From NCBI RefSeq assembly GCF_036242395.1, contig NZ_CP108458.1, forward strand, positions 1,922,001-1,986,000: a DNA stretch of 64,000 nt, read 5' to 3'. This document shows positions 53,021-60,800 of this stretch, piece by piece (within the stretch, counting starts at the first letter, position 1; every line of letters begins with the position of its first letter). The translations under genes and the position numbers were made by a program. This stretch comes from Kitasatospora sp. NBC_01266. Its GTDB lineage: Bacteria > Actinomycetota > Actinomycetes > Streptomycetales > Streptomycetaceae. Under the pieces are notes generated by a model. That model was not told the DNA's origin. It did not search any database and saw only the letters and a list, made by a program, of their open reading frames with translations.

Positions 53021-53315
53021 GGCCGTGGCCCTCCTGGGTGGTGACGGTGGTGCCGGGGGCGGCCGGCAGCAGGCAGGTGCGCTGGTTGGGCTGCCCGTCG
53101 ACGGTGGCCAGGCAGTCGTAGCAGGCGCCGATCCCGCAGAACGCCCCACGCGGCCGGCCGGCGATCCGGGTGCTGCGCCAGGCCAGGATGCCCTGCGCCC
53201 AGAGCGCGGCGGCGATGCTCTGACCGGGCAGCGCGGGGATCGGGCGGCCGTCGAACTCGATGGTGTGGGCCGGTCCGGGTTCGGCCGCCGCCAGGGAGGC
53301 CGGGGTTCGGCGCAT
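52998..53315 (-). CDS. [2Fe-2S] ferredoxin-like subunit of D-hydroxyproline dehydrogenase
   Basis: 105 aa, matching the small (2Fe-2S) subunit that lies between the catalytic and alpha subunits of heteromeric D-amino-acid/hydroxyproline dehydrogenases. The four cluster cysteines are in GAFCGIGACYDCLATV and QRTC (spacing C-x4-C-x2-C-x11-C). The N-terminal half is IEFDGRPIPALPGQSIAAAL, the standard fold opening. ATG at 53315 lies 50 bases after the upstream gene, and its 3' end overlaps the alpha-subunit start. Confidence 0.9.
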   Translation of the reverse strand: MRRTPASLAAAEPGPAHTIEFDGRPIPALPGQSIAAALWAQGILAWRSTRIAGRPRGAFCGIGACYDCLATVDGQPNQRTCLLPAAPGTTVTTQEGHGRADLDLA

Positions 53316-53365
53316 GGGTGAGGGTCCGTTCTGCGCGGGGGTGGGATGGCGAGGGCCCGGGGCCC

Positions 53366-54517
53366 TCAGGAGGCGAACCGCTCGGGGCGGAAGGGCGCCA
53401 GGTCGAGTTCGGGTACGGCGCCGGTCAGCTGCCCGGCGATCAGCCGTCCGGTGGCCGGCGCCAGCCCGATGCCCGCGCCCTCGTGGCCGCAGGCGTGGTA
53501 GAGCCCGGGCGCGCGCGGGTCGGCGCCGATCGCCGGCAGGTGGTCCGGCAGGTAGGGGCGGAAGCCCCGGTAGGTGCGCAGCACCTTGACCCCGGCCAGC
53601 ACCGGGAAGAGCGCGGCCGCCTGGGCGGCCAGTCGGCGCAGCGCCTCGGTGGAGACCCGGCGGTCGAAGCCGACCCGCTCCCGGGTCGCCCCGATCAGCA
53701 CCGACCCGGCCGGGGTGCCCTCGACCACGCCCGAGCTCTGCAGCGCGGCCGAGCCGCTGGCCACGTCGGCCACGTAGTCGGCGGCGTAGACCTTGTGCCG
53801 GACCAGGCGCGGTAGCGGCTCGGTGACCAGCACGAAGCCGCGCCGGGGCAGCACGGGCAGCTGCGTGCCGGCGAGCGCGGCGATCTCCCCGCCCCAGGTG
53901 CCGGCCGCGTTGACCACCGCGCCGGCCGCGAGCGTGCGACGCGGGGTGCGCACCGCGCGCACCGCGCCGTCGGCCCCGGTGACCACAGCGATCACCTGTT
54001 CGCCGAGGTACAGCTCGGCGCCCGCGCGGCGGGCGGCGCGCAGCAGGTGGGCGGCGGCCAGCGCCGGCTGCACCTGGGCGTCCTCGGGGTAGTGGAAGCC
54101 GCCGGCCAGCCCGGGCGCCAGATGCGGCTCGTACTTCGCCAACTGGTCGGCGGCGACCTCGTGGGCCGTCACCCCGGCCGCCGTCTGCTGGGCCGCGAAG
54201 GCCCGCAGCGCCTGCTGGCCCGCCGGGTCGGCCGCGACCACCAGGCCGCCCTTGGGCTCGTACTCGATCGCCGCGGGCAGCTCCCCCGCCAGCTCGGTCC
54301 AGAGCCGGGCGGAGAGCTGGGCAAGGGAGAGTTCCGGTCCGGGCGCCTTGTCGGAGAGCAGCAGGTTGCCCTCCCCCGCGCCGGTGGTGCCGCCGGCCAC
54401 CGGCCCGCGGTCCACCACGGCGACGGTCAGCCCGGCCCGGACGGCGTAGTACGCGCAGGCGGCGCCGACGACGCCGGCGCCGATCACCACGACGTCATGG
54501 GAGGGGTTCGTGAGCAC
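53366..54517 (-). CDS. FAD-dependent D-hydroxyproline dehydrogenase catalytic subunit (DAO family)
   Basis: Oxidoreductase of the D-amino-acid oxidase/GlpD superfamily, 383 aa. The FAD-binding motif is VVVIGAGVVGAACAYYAVRAG. GTTGAGEGNLLLSDK follows, as in hydroxyproline/sarcosine-type subunits, and the end has HACGHEGAGIGLAPATGRLIA. It should oxidise cis-4-hydroxy-D-proline to pyrroline-4-hydroxy-2-carboxylate. The start is GTG at 54517. A -10-like CATATT lies 6 bases upstream, so the transcript may be leaderless, and the candidate operator covers it. It is first in the operon with the ferredoxin-like and alpha subunits. Confidence 0.88.
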   Translation of the reverse strand: MLTNPSHDVVVIGAGVVGAACAYYAVRAGLTVAVVDRGPVAGGTTGAGEGNLLLSDKAPGPELSLAQLSARLWTELAGELPAAIEYEPKGGLVVAADPAGQQALRAFAAQQTAAGVTAHEVAADQLAKYEPHLAPGLAGGFHYPEDAQVQPALAAAHLLRAARRAGAELYLGEQVIAVVTGADGAVRAVRTPRRTLAAGAVVNAAGTWGGEIAALAGTQLPVLPRRGFVLVTEPLPRLVRHKVYAADYVADVASGSAALQSSGVVEGTPAGSVLIGATRERVGFDRRVSTEALRRLAAQAAALFPVLAGVKVLRTYRGFRPYLPDHLPAIGADPRAPGLYHACGHEGAGIGLAPATGRLIAGQLTGAVPELDLAPFRPERFAS

Positions 54518-54522
54518 GGCAG

Positions 54523-54536
54523 TAATATGTCACATT
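54523..54536 (-). promoter_or_regulatory. Promoter -10 and candidate GntR operator of the dehydrogenase operon
   Basis: Minus-strand AATGTGACATATTA, containing the perfect palindrome ATGTGACAT, ends 6 bases before the GTG start. It includes the -10-like CATATT. Confidence 0.6.
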
Positions 54537-54640
54537 GCTGATGCGCTGCCAAGCATGCCGCGGCGCACGGCCGGTCTATACCACCGGTCGACCCCGGCCA
54601 TCCCGGACAGCCCATCGATCCGCCGACACACTGATACGCC

Positions 54641-54674
54641 GGTGCCCCGGCTCGCATCCGCGAACCGGGGCACC
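54641..54674. terminator. Terminator between tatC and the hydroxyproline operon
   Basis: A perfect 10-bp stem (54641-54650 with 54665-54674) with a 14-base loop, 24 bases behind the tatC stop on the minus strand. It would insulate the hydroxyproline operon from tat transcription. Confidence 0.7.
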
Positions 54675-54697
54675 GTCAGCTCGGGGCCGACGCTCCG

Positions 54698-55648
54698 TCA
54701 GGTGATGTCGTCGTCCACCTGCTCGCCGCGCGCCGCCGGGACCGAGGCCACCGGGGTGGGCGAAGCACCCTCCGGGGCGGAGGCGGCCACCGACTCCGCG
54801 CCCTCGACCGCCGTGACCGACAGGTCCAGGTGCGAGGCCTCCTCGTCCGACAGGCCGGCGTCCGGGTTGCGGCGCTGCCTGCGACGGTCGTTCAGCAGCG
54901 CGAAGCCGACCGCCATGAAGTAGAGGATCCAGATCGGCGAGGCCAGCGCCAGCATGCTGATCGGGTCCGCGCTGGGCGTGGCCACCGCCGCGAAGACGGT
55001 GATCGCCATCACCATGCCGCGCCACCAGCCGAGCATCCGCTTGCCGGTGAGCACCCCGCCGATGTTCAGCATCACCAGCAGCAGCGGGAACTCGAAGGCC
55101 AGGCCGAAGACCAGCAGCATCCGGGTGGCGATGTTGAGGTAGTTGTCCACCGGCAGGATCTGCTGCGCCCCGATCGGGGTGAACGAGCCCAGCACCTCCA
55201 GGGTGGTCGGCAGCAGCAGGAAGGCGCAGGTGACGCCGCCCAGGAAGAGCGGAGTGCCCAGGCCCAGGAAGGTCAGCGAGTAGCGCCGCTCGTGCTTGTG
55301 CAGGCCGGGCGAGATGAACGCCCACGCCTGGTAGAGCCAGACTGGGACGGAGGCCACCAGGCCGGCCAGCAGGCAGACCTTCAGGGTGAGGTTGAACGGC
55401 TGCGTCACGCCGATCACCGCCACCTGGGCGCAGTGCTTCACCCCGGGCTTGGGCTGACCGTTGGGCAGGCAGGCCGGCAGCGGCTTCATCAGGAAGTGCA
55501 GCAGCTGGTCCCTGAAGAACGCCGCCACGATCATGCACAGCACGATCGCCAGGACCGACTTGACCAGCCGGTTGCGCAGCTCGCGCAGGTGATCCCCGAG
55601 GGACATCCGTCCGTCGGTGTTCTTGGGCGGCTTGGAAGACTTGCTCAA
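54698..55648 (-). CDS. tatC: Twin-arginine translocase subunit TatC
   Basis: Six-helix membrane receptor of the Tat export system, 316 aa. The conserved MSLGDHLRELRNRLVKSVLA opens the cytoplasmic N terminus that contacts the RR signal. PNGQPKP-type first periplasmic loop, LYQAWAFISPGLHKHERRY and FGLAFEFPLLLVML follow. The C-terminal tail of about 65 residues is acidic and Ser/Ala-rich, longer than in E. coli, as in other Streptomyces. It works with TatA, whose gene ends 71 bases upstream. Confidence 0.97.
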   Translation of the reverse strand: MSKSSKPPKNTDGRMSLGDHLRELRNRLVKSVLAIVLCMIVAAFFRDQLLHFLMKPLPACLPNGQPKPGVKHCAQVAVIGVTQPFNLTLKVCLLAGLVASVPVWLYQAWAFISPGLHKHERRYSLTFLGLGTPLFLGGVTCAFLLLPTTLEVLGSFTPIGAQQILPVDNYLNIATRMLLVFGLAFEFPLLLVMLNIGGVLTGKRMLGWWRGMVMAITVFAAVATPSADPISMLALASPIWILYFMAVGFALLNDRRRQRRNPDAGLSDEEASHLDLSVTAVEGAESVAASAPEGASPTPVASVPAARGEQVDDDIT

Positions 55649-55718
55649 CCCCGGTCCTTGAAACTCGTGCGGCGTGGCGCGCCGGGCGGCGGGCCACCGG
55701 GTGGGACCGGCCGGACGC

Positions 55719-55994
55719 TCAGCGCGTGCGGCCGGTTCGCTGCTCGTCGGTCGGCCGCGCCGAGGACGCGGCGCCGGGAGCGGCCTTGATGGTCAGCGTC
55801 GGGTCCGGCACCACCGCGGGCGGTTCGACCGGCTCCTTCGCCTCCTTGGCGAACTCCTCCCGCAGGGCCGAGGTCTCGCTCTTCAGGATGCGCATCGAAC
55901 GTCCCACCGCACGGGCCAGAGCGGGCAGCCGCTTGCCGCCGAAGAAGACCGCCGCCATCAGGATGATGATCAGGAACGCCAGGATCCTGCCCAT
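55719..55994 (-). CDS. tatA: Twin-arginine translocase subunit TatA
   Basis: 91 aa pore-forming component. One N-terminal helix (ILAFLIIILMAAVFF) is followed by the FGGKRLP hinge, an amphipathic helix (LARAVGRSMRILKSE) and an unstructured acidic/Pro-rich tail. ATG at 55994 gives MGRILAFL. The gap upstream of 251 bases carries a TAGGCT -10 near 56105 and an inverted repeat at 56142-56157. Confidence 0.97.
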   Translation of the reverse strand: MGRILAFLIIILMAAVFFGGKRLPALARAVGRSMRILKSETSALREEFAKEAKEPVEPPAVVPDPTLTIKAAPGAASSARPTDEQRTGRTR

Positions 55995-56102
55995 GGACGA
56001 CTACCTTCTGGCTCGGCGCGGTGCCCCGGGTCCGCGCGGGACCCCGGCCGCTGGTGGACGGGACGGTCAGCGGCCCGCCAGACGCTCGCGGGCCACGGTG
56101 AG

Positions 56103-56157
56103 AGCCTAACCCGCGCACTGTGGCCGCAGGAGACCCCCGGGTTCACCAGAGGGTGAA
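56103..56157 (-). promoter_or_regulatory. Candidate tatAC promoter and inverted repeat
   Basis: A Streptomyces-style -10 TAGGCT (minus strand, 56108-56103) sits about 110 bases before tatA. Upstream is a perfect inverted repeat TTCACC-agag-GGTGAA (56142-56157) that could be an operator. Confidence 0.4.
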
Positions 56158-56245
56158 GTTTGGCCGTCAGCGCTTGCGGACCGACCACACAACCGTGGTC
56201 ACGGGGCGATCGCGCCGCCGTGCTCGCGGCGCCGCCGCACGGCCG

Positions 56246-56425
56246 TCAGCCCCGCGCGCTCTCGCCCAGTTCCTCCGCCGCCCCGGCCAGCGCCCGAGCG
56301 GCGGTGTCCACCTGCTCGGCCAGCCCCCGCACGTCCAGCCAGAGCCGCAGCGCGAGCACCCCGAGCACCAGCAGCCCGGCGGTGGCCAGGCCCACCGCCG
56401 CCATCACCAGCCAGGTCGCGGTCAC
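56246..56425 (-). CDS. Small single-span membrane protein
   Basis: 59 aa: one helix at the N terminus (about residues 5-28, LVMAAVGLATAGLLVLGVLAL) and a coiled amphipathic tail (VRGLAEQVDTAARALAGAAEELG). The family is not recognised. GTG at 56425 overlaps the zinc-ribbon gene stop (GTGA), which makes expression coupled and supports it as a real gene. Conserved small proteins of this type occur before tatA in Streptomyces. Function unknown. Confidence 0.7.
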   Translation of the reverse strand: MTATWLVMAAVGLATAGLLVLGVLALRLWLDVRGLAEQVDTAARALAGAAEELGESARG

Positions 56426-56667
56426 CCCTCCACCACCTGGAGCAGCCGGATGGTGGAGACGCCCGCACCGGTCAGCGCCTCGACGATCTTCTCCCCGGCC
56501 GGCTTGCGCACCGCCGCCCCGCAGGCGGGGCAGGTGAAGCTGTAGAAGGTGCGCTCCTTGGTGCGCCCGAGCGCCAGCCGGAACTCGGCGGCGGCCAGCT
56601 CCACCTTCTCCCGGCACTGCGAGCAGTAGACCTTGAATCTGGTGCCGGCCGCGGCGTCCTCGGTCAC
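56422..56667 (-). CDS. Zinc-ribbon protein of unknown function
   Basis: 81 aa with two CxxC knuckles, VYCSQCREK and FTCPACGAA, forming a zinc ribbon. Between and after them lie basic/hydrophobic helices, ending VEALTGAGVSTIRLLQVVEG. GTG at 56667 overlaps the PafC-like stop by four bases and its own stop overlaps the next start by four bases. It is thus part of the WYL-WYL-ribbon-membrane protein operon. A role with the WYL regulators is inference only. Confidence 0.8.
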   Translation of the reverse strand: MTEDAAAGTRFKVYCSQCREKVELAAAEFRLALGRTKERTFYSFTCPACGAAVRKPAGEKIVEALTGAGVSTIRLLQVVEG

Positions 56668-57617
56668 GGCTGCTCCTGGTACCCGGCCAGGGCCGCCAGG
56701 GCCGCCGCCTTGGCCTGCTCGGCCAGCGGGGCCGGAGCCACGATCCGCCCGTCCCGGCCCAGTCGCAGCGCCAGGGTGCGCAGGCCCAGCGGATCCGAGC
56801 TGCGCAGGGTGATCCGCAGCCCGCCGTCCGGCAGTTCCTCGGCCAGGTCGTGGGTGTAGTACTCGGCCACCCAGCGCCCGGCGGGACCCACCTCGACCAC
56901 CACCTCGGGGTCGTCGGCAGCCGGGTTGACCAGGCCCTGGGAGAGGTCGCGCCGCTCCAGCCGGGGCGGGTCGGCCGGCTCGTCCAGCACCTTGATCTCG
57001 GCCACCCGGTCCAGCCGGAAGAGCCGGCGGTCCTCGGAGGTGCGGCACCAGCCGTCCAGGTAGGTGTGGCCCTCCGTCAGCAGCCGGATCGGGTCCACCT
57101 CGCGTTCGCTCATCCCGCCGCGCCCGTGCGAGTAGTAGCGCAGCCAGATCCGCCGGCCCTCGCTCAGCGCCCGGTCGATGTCGGCGAAGACCTGGCCCTC
57201 GGCCTCGAAGGTCACCCCGACCCGGGCACTGCCCTCGGCACTCTCCCCCGCCGCGTTCTCGATCTTGACGACGGCCCGGGTGAGCGCCTGCCGGTCCCGC
57301 TCACGCAGTCCCGGCAGACCCGCCACCGCCCGCGCGGCGACCAGCAGCGCGGTGGCCTCGTCGGCCGCCAGCCGCAGCGGCTGGGCCACGTCGTCGACGT
57401 TGTGCCACCAGATCCGCTCGCCGTCGGTGTCGATGTCCAGCAGGTCGCCGCCGCGGAAGCTGGTGCCGCACATCGGCAGCACGTTCAGGTCCGCGATCAG
57501 CTCGCGCTCGCTGATCCCGAACGCCCGGGCCACCTCGGCGACCTCGGCTCCGGGACGCTCCCGCAGGTAGGTGACCAGCGAGAGCATCCGCCGGGTCTGG
57601 TCGATGGCGTTGCTCAT
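56664..57617 (-). CDS. pafC: WYL-domain transcriptional regulator, PafC-like
   Basis: 317 aa. An N-terminal helix-turn-helix (RRMLSLVTYLRERPGAEVAEV) precedes a WYL domain with RIWLRYYSHGRGG, YLDGWCRTSEDRRLFRLDRV and the WCX C-terminal extension. PafB-PafC form an activator of the mycobacterial RecA-independent DNA damage response. The genes lie beside pafA there as here, although the proteins do not act in pupylation. ATG at 57617 overlaps the PafB-like stop by four bases, consistent with heterodimer formation. Confidence 0.88.
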   Translation of the reverse strand: MSNAIDQTRRMLSLVTYLRERPGAEVAEVARAFGISERELIADLNVLPMCGTSFRGGDLLDIDTDGERIWWHNVDDVAQPLRLAADEATALLVAARAVAGLPGLRERDRQALTRAVVKIENAAGESAEGSARVGVTFEAEGQVFADIDRALSEGRRIWLRYYSHGRGGMSEREVDPIRLLTEGHTYLDGWCRTSEDRRLFRLDRVAEIKVLDEPADPPRLERRDLSQGLVNPAADDPEVVVEVGPAGRWVAEYYTHDLAEELPDGGLRITLRSSDPLGLRTLALRLGRDGRIVAPAPLAEQAKAAALAALAGYQEQP

Positions 57618-58630
57618 CGCAGTTCTCCCTCAACAGCGGCATCCCGCACCGGCACGGCCGGCGTGGGCAGACCGGCCACCGCGCGCAGCCGGTCGATGAC
57701 GTCGGCCCGCAGCTCCTCGGGCGCCAGCACCACCAGGTCGGGCCCGTACTCGGCCAGGTCCGCGCCCAGCCCGTGCCCGTACGGGATCTCCAGCTCGTCC
57801 CAGTCCTCGTCCAGCCCGCGGGTGGCCAGCGCCTTGGTGCGCAGCGGGAAGCCCGCGCCGCGCCGCAGCCGCACGGTGGCGGAGGCGGTGGCACCCTCAC
57901 CGGCGAACCGGGCGACGTAGGCGCGCACGTCCACGTGCTCGGGCACCGGGGCGGTGAAGGCGGCCGAGCGGGAGCGGACCTTGCCGGTGATCCGGCTGAG
58001 CCGGAAGACCCGCACCGCACCGCGATCGCGGTCCCAGCCGGCCAGGTACCAGTGGCCGCGCCAGCACTCCAGCGCCCACGGCTCCACCGAGCGCGGCTCG
58101 GTGAGGGCGGCGCCGGCCTTGCGGTAGTCGAAGGAGACCGGACGGCGGTCCCGGGCGGCGATCAGCAGCGGCTCGAAGGCCGCCTCGCGGACCGGGATGT
58201 AGGGCTCCAGAGCGGTGCGGCCCTCGGCGCCGTCCTCGTCGAACGGGACGCCGGCCGCGCGCAGCTTCTGCAGCGCGCCACTGGCCGCGCCGGAGAGCCG
58301 GGCCTGCTGCCAGACCTTGGCGGCCAGGCTCAGCGCGGCGGCCTCCTCGGCGTCCAGCGCGATCTCCGGCAGCCGGTTGCGGTCCCGCCGGGCCAGGTAG
58401 CCGGCCTCGCCGTCCAGGGTGTTCTCGTCGACGTCGATCACCAGGCCCAGCTCGCGCAGGTCGTCCTTGTCCCGCTCGAACATCCGGTTGAAGGCGTCCT
58501 CACTGCCGGACTGCCAGGCCTCCCGGTAGGCCTCGACGGACTCCCGCAGCTCCCGCTTGGAGAGCGGCCGTCTGGTGTTCATCAGGCACAGGGCGAGGTT
58601 CATCAGCCGCTCTGCCTTGGCGATCGCCAT
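57614..58630 (-). CDS. pafB: WYL-domain transcriptional regulator, PafB-like
   Basis: 338 aa. The N-terminal DNA-binding part starts AKAERLMNLALCLMNTRRPLSKREL. The WYL core shows PVSFDYRKAGAALTEPRSVEPWAL, HWYLAGWDRDRGAVRVFRLSRI, and the WCX domain ends the protein. ATG at 58630 has AAGGGT upstream. It is the first gene of a tightly overlapped set with PafC-like, zinc-ribbon and small membrane protein. In mycobacteria PafBC respond to single-stranded DNA and induce repair genes. Confidence 0.88.
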   Translation of the reverse strand: MAIAKAERLMNLALCLMNTRRPLSKRELRESVEAYREAWQSGSEDAFNRMFERDKDDLRELGLVIDVDENTLDGEAGYLARRDRNRLPEIALDAEEAAALSLAAKVWQQARLSGAASGALQKLRAAGVPFDEDGAEGRTALEPYIPVREAAFEPLLIAARDRRPVSFDYRKAGAALTEPRSVEPWALECWRGHWYLAGWDRDRGAVRVFRLSRITGKVRSRSAAFTAPVPEHVDVRAYVARFAGEGATASATVRLRRGAGFPLRTKALATRGLDEDWDELEIPYGHGLGADLAEYGPDLVVLAPEELRADVIDRLRAVAGLPTPAVPVRDAAVEGELR

Positions 58631-58707
58631 CGCTGACCCTTCATCGTCGTTGCGTCCCGGGAATCCCGGCGGACCCGACCGTACCGGTAGCGAGTCCCAC
58701 GGCGAAA

Positions 58708-58752
58708 GCCGAGGCGGCCGCACCCCCGGCCCGGGAGTGCGGCCGCCTCGGC
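58708..58752. terminator. Terminator after the FKBP gene
   Basis: A perfect 16-bp stem (58708-58723 with 58737-58752, 13-base loop) followed on the minus strand by TTTCGCC. It lies between the cytoplasmic FKBP gene and the pafB-like gene. Confidence 0.75.
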
Positions 58753-58771
58753 CGATCGGTCCGACGGACCG

Positions 58772-59146
58772 TCAGACGTTGATCAGGTCGACCACGAAGA
58801 TCAGGGTCGAGTTCGGCGGGATCGCCGGGGTCGGCGACTGCTTGCCGTAGCCCAGGTGCGCGGGGATGGTCAGCTTGCGACGGCCGCCCACCTTCATGCC
58901 CTGGACGCCCTGGTCCCAGCCCTTGATGACCCGGCCGCCGCCCAGCGGGAACCGGAAGGTCGAGCCGCGGTTCCAGCTCGCGTCGAACTCCTCGCCGGTC
59001 TCGAAGGTCACGCCGACGTAGTGCACCTCGACATTCGCGCCGGCCTTGGCCTCGGCGCCGGTGCCGACCTCGATGTCCTCGATGAGCAGCTCGGCCGGAG
59101 CCTCGCCACCGGGGAAGTCGATCTCGGGCTTCGTCTTCTCGCTCAC
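58772..59146 (-). CDS. Cytoplasmic FKBP-type peptidyl-prolyl isomerase
   Basis: 124 aa single FKBP domain catalysing cis-trans proline isomerisation. Conserved active-site features are FDASWNRGSTFRFPLGGGRVIKGWD and LTIPAHLGYG, then STLIFVVDLINV. It has no signal peptide. In S. coelicolor a very similar protein lies beside the pafA locus. The start ATG at 59146 is preceded by AGAGGTAG. It is separated by 172 bases from a membrane FKBP gene. Confidence 0.95.
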   Translation of the reverse strand: MSEKTKPEIDFPGGEAPAELLIEDIEVGTGAEAKAGANVEVHYVGVTFETGEEFDASWNRGSTFRFPLGGGRVIKGWDQGVQGMKVGGRRKLTIPAHLGYGKQSPTPAIPPNSTLIFVVDLINV

Positions 59147-59318
59147 AACTACCTCTTCTCATCAGCCGCCTGAGGCGGCCTCACATCAGTCCACACAGCA
59201 CGGCGGCGGATCCGCCGCACGAAGGCTCCGCCGGGAACCACCGTACGGGCATCCGCCGCCCGTGCAGATCAGGCCCGGCCGCGGGTCGCCCCGCCGGCCG
59301 GAAGCCCCCATCCTGCCA

Positions 59319-60650
59319 TCACTGGCCGCCGCCGCCGGAGCCCTGCCCCGCGTCCAGGATGTCGATCACGAAGACCAGCGAGGCGTTGGCCGGGATGCCG
59401 CTGCCGGCCGGCGGCTGCGCCCCGTAGGCCTGCGCGGCCGGGATCACCAGCTCGATCCGGCTGCCCACGTTCTGGCCGATCACACCCTTGTCCCAGCCGG
59501 GGATGACCTGGCCGCCGCCGGTGACGAAGCTGAACGCCTGGCCCTTCTCCACCGAGGAGTCGAACTTCTTGCCGTCCTTCAGGGTCACCCCGGTGTACTG
59601 GACGACGACCTCCTCGCCGCTCTCCACCTTCGGGCCCTTGCCCTGGATCAGCACCGCGGTCTTCAGGTCGGTCGGGTCGGTGACGCCCGCCGGCGGGGTG
59701 ATGGTGTCGGCGGTCTTGCCACCGTTGACCTTGACCTGCGGGAAGTCGGCCGACGGCTCGGTCATGTCGCCGCTCACCCGGGCGTCCGGCGCGTTCACCC
59801 GCTCGATGTCGATCACCAGCACCAGGGTGTCCTTGGGACCCAGGCCCAGCTGCGAGTTGCCCTGGTCGCCGAAGGCCGCCGCCGGCGGGGCGACCACCAG
59901 CACCCGGCTGCCGGCCTTCTGGCCCACCAGGGTGGCGTCCAGCGCCGGGATCACCTGCCCGGTACCGGGCTGCAGGATCAGCGGCTTGCCCTGGTCGTAG
60001 GAGCCCGGGATGTCCTTGCCGGTCTGCCAGTCCTTGAGGGTGAAGTCGGCGGAGACCCAGTCGCCCTTGTTGACCTTGGCGCCGGTGCCCTCGGTGAGCG
60101 GCTTGACCACGAAGGTGCCTTCCGGGGCCTCCTTCGGCAGCGTGATGGTCGCCTTGGTGCCGAAGTCGCCGGCGACCGTGGGCAGCACCTTGGCGTCGGT
60201 CTTGATCGGCGGCACCGGGGCCTGGGTCGGCGAGGGCGGGGTGCTCGGCGTGGCGGTGGCCGCGTCCGAGGCCTTGGCCGCCTTGTCGTTGTGCTGGTTC
60301 ACGACGTAGAGGCCGACGCCGCTGCCGACCAGCAGCAGGGTGATCACCACCCCGAGGATCACGCCCAGCTTGCCGCCGCCGCCCACGTTCTCGTAGTCGG
60401 CCTCGGAGATCTCCTGCTTGCGCACCGTGGAGGCGAAGACCTGCGCCTCCTCCGGCTTGGCGGCGCCCGGGACCGGCGGGGTGCTCTCGCCGGGCTTGGT
60501 CCAGCCCGCCTGCTGCTTGAGAATCGACGGCGGGATCACGATCGACTCGCCATCGCCGGGCAGCGGGCCTCCGGGCCTGGGCGCCGCCGGGTCGGCGACA
60601 GCGCCGCTCGCGGTGTCGGCCTCGCTCGGGCCCGACGGATTCTCAGCCAT
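59319..60650 (-). CDS. Membrane-anchored tandem-FKBP peptidyl-prolyl isomerase
   Basis: 443 aa. A cytoplasmic Pro/Ala/Gly-rich N terminus (about 1-95) precedes one membrane helix (about 97-118, LGVILGVVITLLLVGSGVGLYV). Two extracytoplasmic FKBP domains follow. The first is degenerate (VIPALDATLVGQKAGSRVLV, Trp and GW lost) and the second canonical (FDSSVEKGQAFSFVTGGGQ, VIPGWDKGVIGQNVG). It probably helps exported proteins to fold. ATG at 60650 gives MAENPSGPSEAD. It is one of three consecutive FKBP genes. Confidence 0.9.
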   Translation of the reverse strand: MAENPSGPSEADTASGAVADPAAPRPGGPLPGDGESIVIPPSILKQQAGWTKPGESTPPVPGAAKPEEAQVFASTVRKQEISEADYENVGGGGKLGVILGVVITLLLVGSGVGLYVVNQHNDKAAKASDAATATPSTPPSPTQAPVPPIKTDAKVLPTVAGDFGTKATITLPKEAPEGTFVVKPLTEGTGAKVNKGDWVSADFTLKDWQTGKDIPGSYDQGKPLILQPGTGQVIPALDATLVGQKAGSRVLVVAPPAAAFGDQGNSQLGLGPKDTLVLVIDIERVNAPDARVSGDMTEPSADFPQVKVNGGKTADTITPPAGVTDPTDLKTAVLIQGKGPKVESGEEVVVQYTGVTLKDGKKFDSSVEKGQAFSFVTGGGQVIPGWDKGVIGQNVGSRIELVIPAAQAYGAQPPAGSGIPANASLVFVIDILDAGQGSGGGGQ

Positions 60651-60800
60651 TTCTCCCCATCCTCGCCATCAGATCGCTCGCCGCTGTGCGAATCGCCAGC
60701 AGTATGTCAGCTCGCCATGAGCACGGGCACTCTCGAGTGTGCATGACACACCGGGAGTACCCGCGCGCGTGACGAATCCGTGCCGACGAAACAGCCGTGG

